Source: Chara braunii (lineage: Eukaryota > Streptophyta > Charophyceae > Charales > Characeae). Taken from it: a DNA stretch of 40,504 nucleotides. Made by a program: the position numbers and the translations under genes. The stretch's first letter is position 1. Each line of letters begins with the position of its first letter. The stretch is from assembly GCA_003427395.1 (NCBI GenBank), contig BFEA01000433.1:858372-898875 (forward strand). The letters are read 5' to 3'. Of the stretch, positions 31,097 through 40,362 are shown in pieces. The notes under the pieces were generated by a model. The model worked only from the letters and a program-made list of their open reading frames with translations. It was not told the DNA's origin and searched no databases.

Positions 31097-31265
31097 GCTC
31101 TGCATGCTTGGCGCCACGCATCTGGCGAGATGCACCGGCTTGTCATTTTTCTTGGAAAACCATACAGGCAAAATAGGACCATGGGTCGACTCATTTTGGT
31201 TGAATGTTTTCCAGACAAAATGGCAGGCCCCCTGCATCCCGCTCGACACACTGCGCATGCAGAGC
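31097..31265. repeat. Imperfect palindrome of about 169 bp
   Basis: GCTCTGCATGC at 31097-31107 pairs with GCATGCAGAGC at 31255-31265. Between them GAGATGCA/TGCATCCC, GCTTGTCATTTT/AAAATGGCAGGCC and TTGGAAAAC/GTTTTCCA keep pairing in order towards the centre near 31181. Arms are about 80 nt with scattered mismatches and small indels. It lies between an AT-rich element and the LINE endonuclease remnant. Confidence 0.7.
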
Positions 31266-31496
31266 GCGTTGGAAAAAAATGGCTGGGAAACGTACCAATG
31301 GTTTAAGGATGATGGCCTTGACGTATCAGAAACGATTGGCCCAAGGTATTCGAAAGTAGCTATTTTCATTGGACTTACAACAGGATTCAAACTCAGGTGC
31401 ATCATTCTTAGCCCCGCCAAAATATGGAGCCTCAACGAGAGTAGCCATTTGAATACCTCCCTCCTCATGGACCATTCCCACAGTAGCAAGACGATA

Positions 31497-31990
31497 GGTG
31501 GGTGTATGTCAAAGTAACAATAGGCGAAGAGGAGGTAGGAATTGTCAGTGTGCATGGCCCAAACGATTCCGTGGACTGCGTCGAGTTCCTGAATCGTCTC
31601 TACCAAGAGCTACCATCGGGCCCCCCGCTGATCATCGTCGGAGACTTCAATACAACATCGGATCCGATATTGGGTAGACAATCCTCCTCGCAGTGGGAGA
31701 CGAGGGACACCCCACAACATAGCTCGGGCCCAAATGTGGAAATGCTAGCAAGATTCATGACGGCATTGCATCTTAAGGATACTTACGGAACACTCCACCC
31801 GAATAAAAGAGCATACACATGTGTTCGCTCAGAAGGGGCTGCAAGCACATCTAACTCTCAAATCGATCTTATCCTCATCTCGGATGAACTCATTGATACA
31901 TAATTAGTAGTCGATATCATGACCTTCAATCCCTGCAAGTCCTTCGACCACAAAGGAATAGTATTGGAGATCTTCTTTCTTAATCAAATA
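31497..31990 (+). pseudogene. LINE APE-type endonuclease domain remnant
   Basis: The frame reads EEEVGIVSVHGPND, then LIIVGDFNTTSDP, YTCVRSEGAAS and SQIDLILISDEL, and after one in-frame stop (31904) FNPCKSFDHKGIVLEI. GDFN, S-x-IDxxLIS and the (S)DH motif are the signature order of the endonuclease/exonuclease/phosphatase fold of LINE retrotransposons, where the enzyme nicks target DNA to prime reverse transcription. The N-terminal third is degraded upstream. It is followed on the same strand by RT, thumb and zinc knuckle. Confidence 0.8.
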
Positions 31991-32640
31991 GAAAGGGGGT
32001 CCAACTTCTATAAATTCAACGCCTCTTTGTTGAAGCTTCAAACATTAAGAGATCTAGTAAGGACATTCTAGAAATGCTGGGCTACGCAACGTGAACCGAC
32101 CCACTCTGTAGTGGAATGGTTTAATAATGAAATTGCACAACTGAGAGGCAGAATAAGGAAATTTGCAATTAATCAAGTAAGGTAACGCAAAGCCATAATG
32201 GACAGACTCTTGAAGAATATGGAGGGTTGGGATAAAAAACTGCAGACAACTCCCTTGGACGATAAGACTTTCAACAAACTGCATAGAGCAAAGGACCATT
32301 TGCAGACCTTCCTAGACCACCAGGCTGAGGCATGGAGAGTGAAAGCAAGAATACGACGACACGATACAAAGGGGACAATTGCTGTGGCCTTCTTGAAAAA
32401 AAACAGGGCTAGGGCACGAGCAACAATGGTTGTCACATTGAAACACCCCTTTAATCCGGCCCTCCCGGACACTACTAATGCCTATACTATTGTTGATTAT
32501 GCAGCCCAATTCTATGTTAACTTTTCATATCAGAATTCTCGCAATGGGGAAATGAGCAACTTGCGAATGCCTGCACACTTATGCTCCAATATCTTCTAGC
32601 TCTATTGTTAAGTCAACAAAGAATGCACATGGAGACCCCT
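31991..32640 (+). pseudogene. LINE linker between endonuclease and RT, broken
   Basis: Protein-like fragments in sequence: FYKFNASLLKLQTLRDL, VVEWFNNEIAQLRGRIRK, then 32198-32599 with MDRLLKNMEGWDKK, FLDHQAEAWRVKARIR and VAFLKKNRARARATM. Charged helical stretches with conserved W are normal for the LINE region that precedes the RT. Stops at 32070 and 32183 interrupt it. Confidence 0.6.
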
Positions 32641-33520
32641 TTCTCCACTGACGAACCACTCAAGGCATTGCAAGGGACGGAGGACGAGAAAACCCCCGAC
32701 CTTGATCCTTTTCCAAAGGAGTTTTGACTTCAGCATTGGGAAGTCTTCAAAACCAGCTTGTCAGAGTATATTGAAGCCAAAAGGCAAGACAGAACCTTTG
32801 CTGGTCTAATTAGCCGAGGGGTCACTACCCTGCTATACAAGAAAGGAGATAAGACGGATGTCCAAAACTAGAGGTCAGTTACGCTGCTCCCCCTCCTCTA
32901 TAAGATTGTCTCTAAAAACCTCACAAATAGACTATTTTCGTATATGGTCCACCTCATCCATTTAGACCACATAGGATTTATCCCACAAAGGAATATTCAA
33001 GATAATGTCCTGCTAGTTAACGAAAAGCGAGAGGCGGCAATTTTGTTCATAGACTTTGAAAAGACATATGACCATGTGGACTGAGACTTTCTGGATTGCT
33101 GCCTGCAAAAGATGAACTTTGGAGAATCTTTCAAGAAATGGGCGTCCATAATGCATAGATCGACAACCACCAACATTATGGTTAACGGTCACTTATCCCC
33201 CCCCTTCGAGTTACAACGATCTGTTAGACAAGGAGATCCCATTGCCCCTCTCGCATTCATACATGGAGGCACTGGCAGCCATGATCCGAGCAAACCCGAA
33301 AATAGGACGAATTGACGTCCCGGAACTGCCACCCCACCTTGTGCCAGTCACATCCCTGTTCGCTGACGACCTTACAATTCTCATCAAAGCCACAACATCC
33401 TCTCTACAGGCGCTGACAGACACCGTACACATCTTTGCCATGGCTCCCGATATGAAGGTCAACTGGGGTACAAAAACAGAAGGGTGGTGGTTGAGTTCAA
33501 CATGACTAATCCCCCCCCCG
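32641..33520 (+). pseudogene. LINE reverse transcriptase domain, broken
   Basis: Motifs in order: GVTTLLYKKGDKTDVQN then SVTLLPLLYKIVSK after an in-frame stop (expected WRPIxLL region), HIGFIPQRNIQDN, FIDFEKTYDHVD (motif A, 33045-33080), RQGDPIAPLAF (motif B, 33223-33255) and FADDLTIL (motif C FADD, 33359-33382), then NWGTKTEGWW. A frameshift sits just after motif B and stops occur at 32725, 32870 and 33082. The catalytic Asp residues of A and C are still encoded. The domain is L1-like in layout and clearly distinct from the RT at 2279-4620. Confidence 0.85.
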
Positions 33521-33559
33521 GTACCCCCAGTAAATTGACGTCCTCGAGAGGAAGCGATC

Positions 33560-34440
33560 AGGATGTTGGGCATCAGGCTCACAGCGTTAGGCCCCCCAAA
33601 AAACCATGGAGAAGTGCTAGTGGAAACTGCACTCAAAAGGTTGGTCAAATGTGACGACCTCCACACATCTCTCATAGGAAGGGCGTTGGCAACCAACAAT
33701 GCCGTTCTTGCCACAATATGGTACAAAACGGCCTTTTGGGACATCCCTAAAGCGCGGCTGGCAGCCTTGTGCACGGTAGTGGCCGCTTACTTATGGAAGA
33801 ATGATCATGAACAGGTGCGATGCATTAAGCGGGTGGGTTGGAAGTACATTACCCAACCTAAAAAGTGGGTGGCTTGGGCATACTGGACCTGGGGGACGAA
33901 ATCAAAGCACTTATTTTTAAAGTAATTACTTGACTACTGCTGGCCACAGACGTCCCCTGGGTACCGCTAGTGCTTATACATCTTGCCCAACTCGCCCCCC
34001 CATCCTCGCCTGAGAGCCCGGTCCACCCACTGCGTTGGTTCATGAACAAAGTCTGGTCTATTCGTGGCCCACCATGACATAAGCGAGACGGGATTGCACA
34101 TAATGATACCAGATGGGACATAAAAAATAACCCCCTCTGAACGAACATTCTGCACCTGTGGCGGAAAATGGGCCCTAAGAACAAACCCCCTTCCCCCCGA
34201 TGGCATGACATCTGGAGGCAACCCATTTTTGGGAACCCGCACATGGTGGATGATAACGGCCAACCCTTTTCTCTTACAACCGGTAGCCATTGGTTGACAT
34301 GGGTGAAAAATGGTCTGTTCATTGTAGGGGATCTGTGAGACATCCAGGGGGGAACATGGAAAACAGCACAGCAACTGCGACCGGTCCTCAGGCGCATTAA
34401 AAACGGCCAGGCAAAACTCGGCCAACTGCAGGCTGCAGTA
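33560..34440 (+). pseudogene. LINE RT thumb and connection region
   Basis: MLGIRLTALG, then CDDLHTSLIGRALATNNAVL, ATIWYKTAFW, YLWKNDHEQ and KYITQPKKW match the minus-strand LINE at 12950-13330 motif for motif (LHTSL/KHTSLF, ATIWYK/ALWYK, YLWK/FLWR, ITQPK/IQPK). A frameshift follows 33870; 33930-34440 is decayed with only scattered protein-like pieces. Confidence 0.75.
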
Positions 34441-35720
34441 CCACTAAGTGGGTAGGACTCTCAAAAATGGCCTGCAATTAAGGAAGGATGACTGGGTTTC
34501 CAAGAACGCGTCCAACCTTATCCCCATGGTCATTTATAGAGTGCTTAATGTGACTGTGGGAGCAACAAAATTGCAGTCATGCGAACTGATCATGCCAGGG
34601 GCCAAGTGGACTGGTCTGAGAAGGAATCCTGACCTTGACTGCCAAGACCCCAACGGCACTCTTACTAGAATCCGAGTTGTGGGAGATGATGACACGGGTT
34701 ATTTTTCTTTTGAGATGACCTTCCCCATTTGCGCCCTCCCTTTCGATCCTAACGAGTGAGAATGGACTGGACATAAACCTACCCCACTTTGGCTGTATAC
34801 GGTAAAAAACGGGTATAAACAGGCCCACCACCTCCACCCATCAACCTCGGTCGTTCGCAACAGATGAACCCGTGATTCACCATTGGAAGAAGCTAAGCTG
34901 AGAGATATTCCTTGGGCCTCTTATTCACATATAATGCCTACCTCTCACTGGGCTCTTCAGTGGCAGATCATACCCCGAAGTCTCCCGACCCCGGACTGGT
35001 TACCGGCACGAATCTCGAACAAAAAGTGGTGTTGTCTCCGATCTACACCTACTGCGGGCACTCCTCATCACAACGTCGTCGAGCAGATCTGGAGCACTGT
35101 CTGTTGGCTTGCCCGATGGCTCTCCAAGTTTGGTGACGATAGGACGCACTGTGGTGTAAGCTATCAGGCACCCCCTTCCAATGGGATATTGGCCTTATAC
35201 TGTTGGGAAGACAAACAGACTAACCATCCACCTGGTCTCCTTCTCAACAAATCCTGTTCAAGCATACCCGCCTGACTATACTCATTGTTACCTGGAGAAC
35301 GCGATGTTCTACCGAGCGCAAAGAGTTCACCTTTGGCCTCCCTGACGCCTCAGCTCACAAACAGAAATTCTAAAACACATTAAGGAATTTTCTCGATGCT
35401 GGCTTGGAAACCCTCAGGGAAGGAAAATAGGATTAGTCAAGTGGGAAGGGGCTGAGAGAAAGGAAAATGAGGAAGTATCCAGGGATTACTATCTATTGTT
35501 TGAGGAATGGACAACGGTGGAGCCAGAGATTCCTCTGAGGGATATGACAGATTTCCCGGAACCTTTCCCCCCACCCCTGAGTTCTATAGTTCCAAGGTCA
35601 TGGTATGGTCAAGAGTGAGATACCTAAAGAGGAGGGTTGATGATAAAGCGGAAATGAGTTTTCATACTCTGAATTTTAATCACCCAGGAGGATTAGAGGA
35701 ACCATAGCTTGTTTTAGAAA
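34441..35720 (+). pseudogene. LINE C-terminal region with zinc knuckle remnant
   Basis: 34448-34759 reads GRTLKNGLQLRKDDWV and FSFEMTFPICALPFDPNE, matching ARLPFDPQNWG of the minus-strand copy. ALQWQIIPRSLPTPDW (about 34950) matches LQWQIVHRCLPTQN. After a frame change, YCGHSSSQRRR, DLEHCLLACPMALQVW (to 35136) fits the CCHC-like zf-RVT module. 35140-35720 has decayed frames, the last being 35507-35707. The remnant ends at about 35800 where retroposon S7 begins. Confidence 0.7.
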
Positions 35721-35802
35721 TGAGATCTGGTGCCCGTATTGGGGTGAAGAGGCTGTGCTCACCTCTACAAAGGCGATTTTCAATATTTCAAAATGTAATT
35801 AA

Positions 35803-35921
35803 GGGACGCTGGACCCAGTTTCCAGCAGGTGAAACTCCCCACCAATAGATGGAGTGACCAAGGTAGATCTAGTAGGAGGGGCTGCTCGTATCACCCACCC
35901 TATTAGAGGCTGCAGAGTCTT

Positions 35922-35955
<34 letters not shown>
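35803..35955 (+). mobile_element. Hairpin retroposon copy (S7) with poly(A), most complete
   Basis: GGGACGCTGGACCCAG with the perfect GCTGGA/TCCAGC hairpin, ACTCCCCACCAATAG and ATGGAGTGACC. Then the second hairpin: left arm 35869-35881, loop CTGCTCGTATCA (35882-35893), right arm 35894-35906, with 10 Watson-Crick pairs and 1 wobble of 13. An A33 tail (35923-35955) follows. It sits at the boundary between the LINE remnant and the ORF1-like remnant. Confidence 0.75.
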
Positions 35956-35959
<4 letters not shown>

Positions 35960-36690
35960 CTAAAGCAGAGATTGGGGAGCACATTACGGCTAAGATAGTA
36001 AAGGCCAATAAGAAGCTGCTCACTGCGCTGCCTGCAATAGCAGATCAATTGGGGAAGCGGCAAGCTATCTCAAAATTCAAGGACCTCTGGCTCGACCCCC
36101 AGAGGAAGATGGCAGATATACACTATGACGGGACATTAATATGGAAGAACTGGCTTGCCATAGAAAAACACTGGTGGCTGAGACCGCTTGATTGCTTCCA
36201 TACCCCGTTGCTGGGCAGGAATGCACATGCATCGATAGTGGATCGTGCACCCGTAAGAGGAGGAACTCCTCAGGCTTGCACCCTACCTCCCCTCTCTCCC
36301 TCCCAACCCCAGCCTCCACTCCCTCTCTCTCAACCCCTTCTCACCCCGCCTCGACTGTCGGGCCCGTATCCTCTCTCTTCTTCACCTCCCCTCCCGCGGA
36401 CTGATTATCCACCCACCCCCTCGTTGCCTTCTCCAATCTCGCAACCTCCCCTCCCTCTCTCTAGCCCGCCCCGGACCCCTCCTCCCCCTGCCCTGGCCGG
36501 CCCAACCCCCCTAACCTTGCCACCTCCCCTTCTCGTGGATCCCCCCTCACCTACTCCCCCACCTCCCTCTCACCACGAGTGGCGTTCGGCCCCAACATTG
36601 GTATTCTACCCACGGCCCGGTGACCAAGGTTCAAGTCAGCAGGCCATGCACGATGGACAAGCAACAGCGGTCCTCCACAATGGGTGATCA
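35956..36690 (+). pseudogene. Proline-rich ORF1-like (LINE gag-type) remnant
   Basis: The frame starts inside the poly(A) of S7 and runs AEIGEHITAKIVKANKK, ISKFKDLWLDPQRKM, GTLIWKNWLAIEKHWW, then from about residue 130 a long Pro/Ser/Leu-rich section ending HHEWRSAPTLVFYPRP and a stop at 36687. A structured Trp-rich head followed by a disordered proline-rich region is compatible with the first ORF of LINE elements. I cannot tie it to a named family. The start codon has been replaced by the retroposon. Confidence 0.4.
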
Positions 36691-36945
36691 CTCCGGCTAT
36701 GACAATAGCAGCTACGAAGATCCCCAGCGTTCTCAGGTTCAGCAACGGGACGACATGCAGGAGGGTGGTAGCTGTCCAAGATGACAACCGAGGACCAGGG
36801 CTACACGAAGGCAGACAAAGAAATGGCCCAGTGGGGGGCGAGGCCCACCCTTCCATTCTGCAAGCAACTTCAAACAGCCTAGCTCCCCCATGCCTCACCG
36901 GGGACAGGCAACAGGCAACAGGCAACATTAAGGATAGGAAATCCT
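36680..36945 (+). pseudogene. Basic tail of the ORF1-like remnant
   Basis: In a shifted frame: GDHSGYDNSSYEDPQRSQ, VQQRDDMQEGGSCP, then after a stop RTRATRRQTKKWPSGGR. Its composition (polar, then basic) suits the C-terminal part of a nucleic-acid-binding ORF1 product. Triplicate ACAGGCA/AACAGGCA words precede the end. It is cut by the duplication and retroposon at 36967-37193. Confidence 0.3.
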
Positions 36946-36966
36946 GAGTACATGAGTCAGTTGGCT

Positions 36967-37060
36967 GATCACAGTCACGGGAATGTCTTGTAATATGTGG
37001 GACACTGGACCTGGATCACAGTCACGGGAATGTCTTGTAATATGTGGGACACTGGACCTG
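36967..37060 (+). repeat. Exact 47-bp tandem duplication
   Basis: 36967-37013 and 37014-37060 are identical, each ending GGGACACTGGACCTG, i.e. the first 15 bases of hairpin retroposon S8. The duplication therefore spans the 5' boundary of S8. Confidence 0.9.
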
Positions 37061-37193
37061 GTTTCCAGCAGGCGCTGCTCCCCACCGATAGATGGAGCCT
37101 TCAACCGCGGAGCCACTTAGGGAGGCTGTTCATACCACCTCCCTAAGTGGTGTCCACGACTCAAAAGTTTCAAAAAAAAAAATCAAAAAAAAA
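37046..37193 (+). mobile_element. Hairpin retroposon copy (S8) with A-rich tail
   Basis: GGGACACTGGACCTGG, CTGGA/TCCAG hairpin, GCTGCTCCCCACCGATAG, ATGGAGCCTTCAAC, then a perfect 13-bp second stem (37113-37125 with 37138-37150, CCACTTAGGGAGG) around the loop CTGTTCATACCA, then an A-rich tail. Confidence 0.8.
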
Positions 37194-37435
37194 TCGAACT
37201 CAGGTCTATTTATCAACAGGTTACATCAGCGCACAGGTCAGCCACATTGGCTGGGTAGTCGAGATACTTTTTCAAGCAGGCACACATAGCAAATTACTTA
37301 AGCCACCAGGACTTGGCCCGTACATCCGCCGCGGAGAAAAAATAGAGTAGAAGCGTTTCTAGTGGGATGAATTTGGTCTCTCCCCAAGTGGCCCGTTCGT
37401 TCATCATTGTTGCAGCTTGTTAACCTCCTTGACCC

Positions 37436-37591
37436 TTTTTTTTTTCTTTTTTTTTTTTTTGGGGAAACTTCATGTGTGGGGAAACCCACTTAACGAGGTG
37501 ATAAGAGCAGCCTCGTTAAGTGGGCCCCCGCGTTGAAGGCTCCATCTATTGGTGGGGAGCAGCACCTGCTGGAAATCGGGTCTAGCGTCCC
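37436..37591 (-). mobile_element. Hairpin retroposon copy (S9) with A-rich tail
   Basis: Minus strand: GGGACGCTAGACCCG, TTTCCAGCAGG, GCTGCTCCCCACCAATAG, ATGGAGCCTTCAAC, then a perfect 14-bp second stem (37511-37524 with 37485-37498, CCCACTTAACGAGG) around loop CTGCTCTTATCA, then A-rich tail. The stem differs from S8 at paired positions while the CACTTA edge is shared. Confidence 0.8.
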
Positions 37592-37845
37592 AGTTTCTCG
37601 CTCACTCCATTTTGCTCTTTCTCCTTCCCCTTCTTTGTCTGTGATGTTGGTACTAATGCGTTCTCCTTTGGTGTTCCTGCTGCGTCACTCACATGCACTT
37701 CCACCGGTTTTGGAGGCACCCACTTGTTCGGGGGTTTGGTGCTCCATTCCGGTTCTGTCTGTCTTTCCCATGTCTGGAACTCCCTTTTCCTTTCTGATGG
37801 AAAAAAATAACCCTTGTCTGTTGGTGGACAACTGGATTTCGGCAC
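37592..37845 (-). pseudogene. Possible ORF1-like fragment
   Basis: Minus frame with FPSERKREFQTWERQ, PPNKWVPPKPVEVHV and QTKKGKEKEQNGVSEK. The Lys/Glu/Pro-rich composition looks like a nucleic-acid-binding ORF1 tail. The opposite frame is less protein-like. The call is weak. Confidence 0.25.
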
Positions 37846-37945
37846 CCGCCTTAGCTAAGCTCGCCGATTGGCGCATCAAGTATACTTCTCTCTTTGGTCG
37901 GGCGCTGGCCATAAACAACGAGGGGCGCATCTGGGTCCTGCAAAA
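37838..37945 (+). pseudogene. LINE RT thumb fragment
   Basis: DNWISAPALAKLADW and IKYTSLFGRALAINNEG match the LINE thumb motif seen at 33640 (LHTSLIGRALATNN) and on the minus strand at 13200 (KHTSLFSRTLIIDN). Only about 35 residues remain. Confidence 0.6.
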
Positions 37946-38338
37946 TCCAGAACCAACATATTGGACAAAAAAAACACGAAAAAAAAAAAGGACAAGAGGA
38001 AGAGGGAAAGCAATGTGCATACGTAGGATACATGCATTGAGCCTGCCATGCACTTCAGTATCTAGACAGCAACTGCTTATGCTGAGGTGGAGATTCAACC
38101 ACAGTGGATGTGACTATCCTTTTTTTTTCTTTTTTTTTTTTTTTTTTAACGGGCCCAGTGCCAAAGGCTGATATTATCAATAAGATGTATCAGTATCAAG
38201 CCTAACTCCACTTTGTTAAGAAGGAAAGAAAAGAAAACAAGACAAACTCCTCTGTGCTGCACACACATACATGACTGCATTTGCCATTCACAAAGGAAAT
38301 TGATGTAGTGGTAGTTTTTCTGCTAATTTCTGCTCTGA

Positions 38339-38412
<74 letters not shown>
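38339..38412 (+). repeat. (CT)n microsatellite, about 36 units
   Basis: Uninterrupted CT run. It is complementary to the (AG)n run at 39005-39069. Confidence 0.95.
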
Positions 38413-38413
<1 letters not shown>

Positions 38414-38639
38414 CATATGAAATATATGATGCCATCTGAATGGCCACATAGGCTAGGAGTGACGTATTATAGAGTAAGTTTTTTTTTTTGTTTTTTTTTT
38501 TTTAATTTGGACCATTTGCATGTCATCCTGGCACAGGAACATGCAAATCCTCCCTCTATGGTTCCAGTTTTAAGTTTTAAGGGATGTCCCCAAGGACATA
38601 GGGGCTCGCTCCATTACTCTCCACCATACAAAAATTTGT

Positions 38640-39000
38640 AGAGTGTTTGTATAGTTGTCAGACTCTATTACAAAATTGTGTAAAGCACGTCATGGCTCCA
38701 CTATCTCCAGGACTCGGACTATCCAAGGGCTCTCCAATTTGTGACAGCAGAAGAAGATACTGTGACAGCAGTTGAAGACATGACATCAACAGCATTTCGC
38801 CCACCCAGACTAGACGCGGACTCTACAAATTTGGTGCCAGCTCATGAGCTCCATGGAGCACTCTAAAACTAACGGATTTTGCAGTCTGGGAACTATGCAT
38901 TGGTGGAGAGTGTTTTTCCTACAGACTGTCTGACAGCTATACAAGAGATTTTTGCCACTTCTTTTGTAGATTTAGTAGAGCGATGAAAAACTGTACAAAA
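38640..39000. mobile_element. Possible small TIR element or TE fragment
   Basis: TTTGTATAGTTGTCAGAC (38646-38663) is matched in reverse at 38928-38945 (16 of 18). TACAAAATTGT occurs at 38670 and 38995. One frame in between reads FVTAEEDTVTAVEDM and later LTAIQEIFATSFVDLVER, broken by stops, so a decayed transposon gene is possible. A direct repeat TGTGACAGCAG occurs at 38739 and 38760. Confidence 0.4.
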
Positions 39001-39002
39001 TT

Positions 39003-39004
<2 letters not shown>

Positions 39005-39069
<65 letters not shown>
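39005..39069 (+). repeat. (AG)n microsatellite, about 32 units
   Basis: Uninterrupted AG run, reverse complement of the (CT)n at 38339-38412. Confidence 0.95.
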
Positions 39070-39071
<2 letters not shown>

Positions 39072-39257
39072 CGGATAGTGACCCATAGAGTTTTATTACT
39101 AACTAGCAAGCGCGCATGGAGGTTTTTGATGTTATTTTACTTTGGAAGTATGACAAGATGCATAAGGATGACCCAGAAGTAGCTGGTAAAGAGAAAGCCC
39201 AGGAATTTAACAAAAAAAAAAAAAGCAGACGACACGACAAACAGCAAGAATGGCCTC

Positions 39258-39417
39258 TTTTTTTTTTTTTTCAAAACAAAACAACCAGGAACGGGGCCCG
39301 GCGTCCCTTATATTTCAATGCCAGCAATCGGGCCTGGCATCCCTTACAAAAAGTTCCACGGTCCNTTTCAATGCCAGCAATCGGGCCTGGCATCCCTTAC
39401 AAAAAGTTCCACGGTCC
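39258..39417 (-). mobile_element. Diverged hairpin-retroposon modules with poly(A), plus N-joined duplicate
   Basis: On the minus strand, GGGATGCCAGGCCCGATTG forms the hairpin TGCCAG/CTGGCA (plus 39317-39342), and GGGACGCCGGGCCCCG with CCTGG follows (plus 39285-39309), then TTTTGTTTTG and A13. Both match the 5' module of the hairpin retroposon family with changed stems. The 52-bp block 39313-39364 is repeated exactly at 39366-39417 across a single N. Confidence 0.5.
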
Positions 39418-39472
39418 TGATTTGGGGCGAGACATCACCGGTCAAGCCCAAAAACTGGACTGCTACACACCT

Positions 39473-39829
39473 TTTTTTTTGTTTTGTTTAAAAGGGCAAT
39501 GGCCTCGAGGTATTATCATCGGACTAACCAGCCCATCTGACAACGGTGGCCTGATAGCCTTCAGGGAACCCCCAACGGGGGGCACCGGGCAGGGGACAGC
39601 CGGTGGCAGAGGGACCGAGCATCATCTGAGTGGCCAGTGGCTGTGCCTCCCCTATTACCCCTCCCCCTATGAACGTTAGCAGAGCCTGCTTCTTAATGCC
39701 AATTGGGCAACGGGCTATCTCTAGGTGGCAGGCGCCCAAGCATGGGCCAGGAAGGTAGATGAGGCCAATGGGGATTGAACCCAAGACCTCCTGAATGCCA
39801 CTTGCATGCCTTACCAACTGATCTCGACC
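39473..39829 (-). mobile_element. tRNA-derived SINE with target-site duplication
   Basis: Minus strand: the head GGTCGAGATCAGTTGGTAAG contains box A and GGGTTCAATCCCC (39770-39782) is a near-consensus box B, 27 nt downstream. These are the internal RNA polymerase III promoter of tRNA genes. A body of about 280 bp follows, ending in TTTTAAACAAAACAAAAAAA. It is flanked by GCTACACACCT (39462-39472) and GCTGCACACCT (39830-39840), an 11-bp duplication with one mismatch. It encodes no protein and would depend on a LINE in trans. Confidence 0.8.
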
Positions 39830-40083
39830 GCTGCACACCTCAAACCTTAGGCACAAAGTAAAAAGAGAAAGAATAAAAAATTCAGGATGTGTGGGGAGGT
39901 GATCAGAAACAACAAAACAGAGAAAGAATTTGCATTAAGCATTAATATATATAACGAACCAGAAATCGTAAAATAGAAATTCAAAAAAAAAAATTTAGTA
40001 ATAAATGCAATTTTAAATTTCAAGGGAATGATCACAGTCTCACACCACACTAGGCCCTGAAAACCGCAAAATCATGAAATCAC

Positions 40084-40223
40084 TGGCAAGATCAACGACT
40101 CCTTTTACAAGGACTTGATCTGGCCNTTGATCTGGCAAGATCGANGACTCCTTTTACTAGGACTTGATCTGGCCATTGATCTGGCAAGATGGACGACTCC
40201 TTTTACAAGGACTTGATCTGGCC
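40084..40223 (+). repeat. Three tandem units of about 49 bp
   Basis: GGCAAGAT, ACGACTCCTTTTAC and AAGGACTTGATCTGGCC recur three times, with Ns at 40126 and 40145 near the unit junctions. Copies are nearly identical. Confidence 0.85.
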
Positions 40224-40362
40224 TAGGGTGAGTATGCCCTAAATATGGGGAAACTGCTCANGGGTCACCATTTTCGTTTGAATGTGAAATAGGCATGAAA
40301 AGACAAAGTGGCACGGCTGTCATCATTTGAGTTTCGTTTGGGTTTCAGAGTGTGCAAGGTTA

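Noticed and set aside
33211-34425. Minus-strand frames of 150-190 codons over the LINE
   Set aside because: Antisense shadows; the plus strand carries the RT and thumb motifs.
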